From Ctenosaura bakeri (Eukaryota; Chordata; Lepidosauria; Squamata; Iguanidae), in the NCBI GenBank assembly GCA_948474755.1, contig CAOLHI010002544.1, forward strand, positions 124,001 through 188,000: a DNA stretch of 64,000 nt, given 5' to 3'. The notes under the pieces are model-generated. The model searched no databases. It was not told where the DNA came from and saw only the letters and a list, made by a program, of their open reading frames with translations. Each line of letters opens with the position of its first letter. Within the stretch, counting starts at the first letter, position 1. Position numbers and translations under genes: made by a program. Positions 62,473 to 64,000 of this stretch are shown here, piece after piece.

Positions 62473-64000
62473 CTGGATGAAAGAAAGAAAAACATAGTTA
62501 ATTTGACACAAGAAATCTAAGATTGCTGGATCTTGTTGTGTTTCTCTCCAAAAGGATTAATGCAAGTTACAGAGTATATATATCCTCACATGTTCTGTCT
62601 TCAGCAAGAATGCACCTTGCAACACATGCACATTCAGAAGTAGATTGATCCATTGTATAAATTGACTAGTGATGAAGACACTGGAATTAATTATTTTCTA
62701 TACCTTGGCTCAGTCATCAATCAAAATGGAGACTGCAGTCAAGAAATCAGGAGAAGACTAAGACTTTGAAGAGCATTTATGAAGGAACTAGACATGATGG
62801 CCAAGTGTGAAGATGCCTCACTGAACACCAAAGTCAAGATCATCCACTATGGTATTTCTAGTTTATAGGTATGGATGTGAAAACTGGATAATGATGAAAG
62901 CTGACAGGAAAAAAATTATCTTCTTTGAAATGTGATACTGAAAAATAATTTTATGGATTCCGTGGACAGCAAAAAAGACAAGTCTAAATCGATCCTAGAA
63001 CAAACCAAGCCTGAACTTTCAATAGAAGTGAAGATAAAGTTATCATACTTTGGATACTCTCTGTAAAAGTTTTTAAAAATGACTAAATTGAGGCTGTTAC
63101 ATTTTGGAAATATCATGAAAAGCATGAGCCATTGGTAAAGGCAATAATCTTGGAATAAGTTAAAGGGGAAAAACAAAAACCACATTGGAGGTGGATTGAC
63201 TCAGTGACGGAAGCCACAGCCCTGAGTATGTAAGACGTAAGACAGATCTGAATAGCTACTGGACTTTATATTTTCAGAACTAGAGGAGCTAACAGTTACA
63301 TGCAAGTAACCTGAAACCTATGTGATACCTTGTAGAAATTATGCATTTGTACTTATGCCTCTTCTTCCATTCCATCTTAATACTTTTCCTCCAAATTTTC
63401 ACTCCTTCCCCATATTTACTTTTTGTAATTTTTTATCTGATAAAGAGATCTGAAGATCTCAAGAGCTTGCCCAGAATTTTGTGCATATTGTTTTATGCAA
63501 AGGCACTGCCTGGATTTTGGAACTTAAATTAAGGATTTCTGGACTGGTGCTTTGTTTGATTTTTCATATCAGTAGTGGTGTCTGTGTATCATTCTCTTCT
63601 GATTCATCTTTCATCAACTGCATTGTAATCTTGGGCTCAGTTGTTGTCTCTATCTTGTACCTATTTTTAGAAAAATATGAATAACACCTGTTAAAGATGT
63701 TGTTCATATGATACTATGTCAATAGTTTATTTTACATTGTTACTAGTACAGACAGTATGTTAGCTGCCTGTCAATCCCAGTTTACAAAATAAATGCAAAC
63801 CAGATATCAAAACACATGTTTCTCTCTCAATCTCTCTCTCCAGTCCCTGCAAACTTAACTAGAGATTACCAGTTTGGCCTCACCAGCGTTAACCATCACT
63901 AACATTATTTGGAATTCACCTTTACCCAGGATATAACACTACAATTTTAAGTGAGTTTCATATACTTCACTAAGAGAAGAACACTGTATTTTCATACTAC
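62473..64000. other. Intron 2 of the distal chitinase gene or its upstream region
   Basis: No 30-base exon resembling CHIA exon 2 (an LLN-rich signal-peptide end followed by a phase-1 donor) was found on the minus strand, and no other gene was recognised. The stretch is AT-rich. Confidence 0.45.

Noticed and set aside
62590..62625. Possible exon 2 of the distal chitinase gene (minus strand)
   Set aside because: An AG and a GTGAGG flank about 26 bases, but the length and phase do not fit the conserved 30-base exon and the translation is not a signal-peptide end.

Overview
This is a vertebrate nuclear window, almost certainly from a squamate reptile (lizard). It has spliced genes with long introns and many dispersed repeats: tRNA-headed SINEs, one squamate-type SINE of a second family, palindromic MITEs and solo LTRs. 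No bacterial or organellar genes are visible. Gene models were built by eye from exon homology, reading frame and splice signals, with no transcript data.

Layout. Four protein-coding genes can be read. (1) 532-11757 (+): a complete 11-exon acidic chitinase, CHIA, with signal peptide, GH18 domain, Gly/Ser linker and C-terminal chitin-binding domain. (2) 16512-23676 (+): PIFO/CIMAP3 (pitchfork), a ciliary protein gene with a CpG-rich promoter and an RFX-type X-box. (3) 43273-27420 (-): a GH18 chitinase-like gene in the position and orientation of mammalian OVGP1. It ends without a chitin-binding or mucin tail and carries a one-base frameshift in the catalytic exon. (4) 62472-50430 (-): a second GH18 gene with a Pro/Thr-rich linker and a chitin-binding domain. 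Its first two exons lie beyond the right edge or were not found.

The order CHIA(+), PIFO(+), OVGP1-position gene(-) matches, from my knowledge, human chromosome 1p13, so this is a conserved chitinase cluster. The additional minus-strand chitinase beyond it is the lineage-variable part. The three GH18 genes share the same coding-exon structure (30, 202, 57, 165/166, about 120, 121/124, about 185, about 118 bases), which indicates tandem and inverted duplication from one ancestor.

The non-coding part is dominated by repeats. The most striking is a family of fold-back DNA elements ending in GGCC(A/C)TTTCC and flanked by exact 3-bp target duplications of varying sequence. I count nine copies with exact duplications and several decayed ones. 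Also present are a solo LTR of 910 bp in PIFO, two related solo LTRs starting TGTCATGGGC, a 316-bp tandem duplication in PIFO intron 1, and a composite AGTC-rich element flanked by a direct repeat of about 18-20 bp.
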